5,143 bases of DNA from an uncultured Lachnospiraceae bacterium. GTDB taxonomy: Bacteria > Bacillota > Clostridia > Lachnospirales > Lachnospiraceae. Under the pieces are notes generated by a model, which was not told where the DNA came from, searched no databases, and was given only the letters and a program-made list of their open reading frames with translations. The translations under genes were made by a program, and so were the position numbers. The stretch is taken from assembly GCA_905236545.1 (NCBI GenBank), contig CAJOQO010000151.1, positions 1-5,143 of the forward strand. The letters run 5' to 3'. This document shows, in pieces, positions 3,413-5,143 of the stretch. Each line of letters starts with the position of its first letter. The first letter of the stretch is position 1.

Positions 3413-5143
3413 ATGGCAGAAGACAGACGGCTGGAACGTATGAAGGAACTCGTCCGTGTTCTTGATGAGGCGAGCCGGGTGTATTACACACAGAACCGGG
3501 AGATCATGAGCAATCTGGAATTCGACGCGCTCTATGAGGAACTCGAAAAGCTGGAGAAAGAAACCGGGATCGTCCTTGCATCGAGCCCTACTCACAGGGT
3601 AGGATATGAGGCGGTGGATGAGCTTCCGAAGGAAGCTCATGAAAGCCCCATGCTCTCCCTGGCCAAAACAAAGGACCGGGAAGTGCTGCGCTCATTCATC
3701 GGACATCACAGAACGCTGATCTCCTGGAAGCTTGACGGACTGACGGTGGTTATGACCTACAGCGGCGGGGAACTGGTGAAGGCGGTCACAAGAGGAAACG
3801 GCCTGGTCGGTGACGTTATCACAGCGAATGCACGGACCTTTCGGAACATTCCACTGAAGATTGCCTACACGGGAGAGCTGACCCTTCGGGGGGAGGCCGT
3901 TATCACTTATCCGGACTTTGAGAAGATCAACGAATCCCTTGGCGAGAGCGCTGCCCTGTATAAGAATCCGCGCAATCTCTGCAGCGGATCGGTACGGCAG
4001 CTCAGCAGCGAGGTGACGGCAGCGCGCAGAGTGAGATTTTACGCATTTTCGCTGGTAAAGGCGGATGGGGTGGACTTCCGGAATTCAAGACAGGAACAGT
4101 TTGCCTTCCTGCGCGCGCAGGGGTTTGAGACGGTGGAATACCGGGTCGCGGATGAACGGAATCTGGACGACGTTTTCCATTATTTTGAGCAGAAGATCAG
4201 GACCTTCGAGATCCCGTCGGACGGGCTTGTCGCCCTTTATGATGATATCTCCTATGGCGATTCCCTGGGCAATACCGCAAAGTCCCCGAGAGCTTCCCTC
4301 GCGTTTAAGTGGCAGGATGAGCAGGCGCTTACCCGCCTGACCGGGATCGAATGGAGTCCTTCCAGAACCGGACTGATCAATCCCGTGGCTGTGTTTGAGC
4401 CGGTGGAGCTGGAAGGAACCACAGTGACCCGGGCGAGCGTGCACAATGTCAGCATCGTCCGTGCCCTGAAGCTGGGGACAGGCGATCAGATCAGTGTGTA
4501 CAAGGCGAACATGATCATACCTCAGATCGCGGAAAACCTGACACAGTCGGATACGATCCGGGTACCGGAAACCTGCCCGGCCTGCGGGATGCCCGCGGTT
4601 CTCCATCATACGTCCGGGACACAGACGCTTGTCTGCGAGAATCCGGACTGCGCCGCAAAAAAGATCCGTTCCTTCACTCAGTTTGTTTCCAGGGATGCGA
4701 TGAACATTGAGGGGCTGTCGGAGATGACGCTGGAGAAGTTCATCGGAAGAGGCTTTATCCATACCTTTGCAGATCTGTTTCGCCTTGCCGGGCGTCGTGA
4801 AGAGATCATAGCCATGGAAGGCTTCGGTGAAAAGAGCGAAAACAATCTGGAACAGAATATCGAGAAGGCCCGGGATACGACTCTGCCGCGGCTTTTGTAC
4901 GCGCTTGGAATACCGAATATCGGAGTGGCAAACGCAAAGGTGATCAGCCGTTTCTTCGGCGGGGACATCGAACGGGCGAGACGGGCCGGTGAGGAGGAGC
5001 TGAGCCGGATCGAAGGAGTCGGAGCGGTCATGGCAAAGGCTTACGCGGAATGGTTCGCGTCTGACAGGAACACAGCCATGCTGGATGATCTGCTGGAGGA
5101 GATCCGGATCGGGAAGGACATCCCTTCCACGGACACGGAAGGG
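3413..5143 (+). CDS. ligA: NAD+-dependent DNA ligase LigA, 3' end beyond window
   Basis: Seals nicks in duplex DNA using NAD+ during replication and repair. The frame is open for 577 codons to the window edge without a stop. In order: domain Ia (about 1-55), the adenylation domain with the nucleophile K106 in WKLDG (105-109), RGE (159-161), NPRNLCSGSVRQL (185-197), SDGL (269-272) and FKW (298-300), then the OB-fold region (about 305-380). A Cys4 zinc finger follows (C388, C391, C408, C413), then helix-hairpin-helix repeats near 467-545. Typical LigA is about 650-670 residues, so the missing part should be the C-terminal BRCT domain. Odd points: N34 and F37 replace the usual Asp and Tyr of domain Ia, a second Tyr (Y25) stands where E. 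coli has His23, and TRGNG (126-130) replaces TRGDG. The start is uncertain: an in-frame ATG at 3398 would add five residues, but AAAGGA abuts it, whereas 3413 has only a weak GAGAG site. Probably cotranscribed with the upstream rRNA modification gene. Confidence 0.95.
   Translation, partial: MAEDRRLERMKELVRVLDEASRVYYTQNREIMSNLEFDALYEELEKLEKETGIVLASSPTHRVGYEAVDELPKEAHESPMLSLAKTKDREVLRSFIGHHRTLISWKLDGLTVVMTYSGGELVKAVTRGNGLVGDVITANARTFRNIPLKIAYTGELTLRGEAVITYPDFEKINESLGESAALYKNPRNLCSGSVRQLSSEVTAARRVRFYAFSLVKADGVDFRNSRQEQFAFLRAQGFETVEYRVADERNLDDVFHYFEQKIRTFEIPSDGLVALYDDISYGDSLGNTAKSPRASLAFKWQDEQALTRLTGIEWSPSRTGLINPVAVFEPVELEGTTVTRASVHNVSIVRALKLGTGDQISVYKANMIIPQIAENLTQSDTIRVPETCPACGMPAVLHHTSGTQTLVCENPDCAAKKIRSFTQFVSRDAMNIEGLSEMTLEKFIGRGFIHTFADLFRLAGRREEIIAMEGFGEKSENNLEQNIEKARDTTLPRLLYALGIPNIGVANAKVISRFFGGDIERARRAGEEELSRIEGVGAVMAKAYAEWFASDRNTAMLDDLLEEIRIGKDIPSTDTEG

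Noticed and set aside
4085..4762. 225-codon open frame on the minus strand
   Set aside because: It lies wholly antisense to ligA, which has clear conserved motifs across the same bases. The frame has no family-like sequence and is a GC-rich shadow.

Overview
The window reads as an ordinary chromosomal segment of a Gram-positive anaerobe of the Clostridia, most likely Lachnospiraceae. The reasons are a DUF5688 protein (a family I know mainly from that group), a membrane-anchored bacterial SH3 protein, a LigA with sequence features I associate with that family, strong purine-rich Shine-Dalgarno sites, and a moderate base composition slightly above half GC by eye. Genus cannot be set from the sequence alone.

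Layout. Positions 1-104 are a decaying 13-bp tandem repeat array, open at the left edge. It leads into a complete DUF5688 gene (135-1049, +) of unknown function. Between this gene and a convergent tRNA-Arg(CCG) gene (1223-1295, -) lie hairpins, a likely intrinsic terminator for the tRNA, and a pair of 10-bp direct repeats. These repeats sit just beyond the tRNA 3' end, the side where integrative elements usually insert. The tRNA is transcribed from an extended -10 promoter at 1313-1341. Divergent from it, a good sigma-A promoter (1376-1404, +) drives a membrane-anchored SH3-domain protein (1471-2427). Two inverted repeats lie in this shared control region, one of them centred on the -10 box. 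A diverged 34-bp tandem duplication spans the SH3 gene's stop codon and is followed by a strong intrinsic terminator (2500-2530).

The rest is a two-gene co-directional unit: an RluF/RsuA-family 23S rRNA pseudouridine synthase (2649-3383) and, 29 bp later, NAD+-dependent DNA ligase LigA (3413 to the right edge, still open after 577 codons). LigA keeps its catalytic lysine, zinc-finger cysteines and helix-hairpin-helix region, but several positions tied to NAD+ recognition differ from the textbook consensus.

Functionally these are housekeeping genes (RNA modification, DNA ligation, a tRNA) plus a cell-envelope protein and an uncharacterised cytoplasmic protein. I found no CRISPR array, insertion sequence, toxin-antitoxin pair or defence system. 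The less explained parts are the repeat array, the possible integration scar beside the tRNA, the palindromes in the divergent promoter region, and the duplication over the SH3 stop codon.
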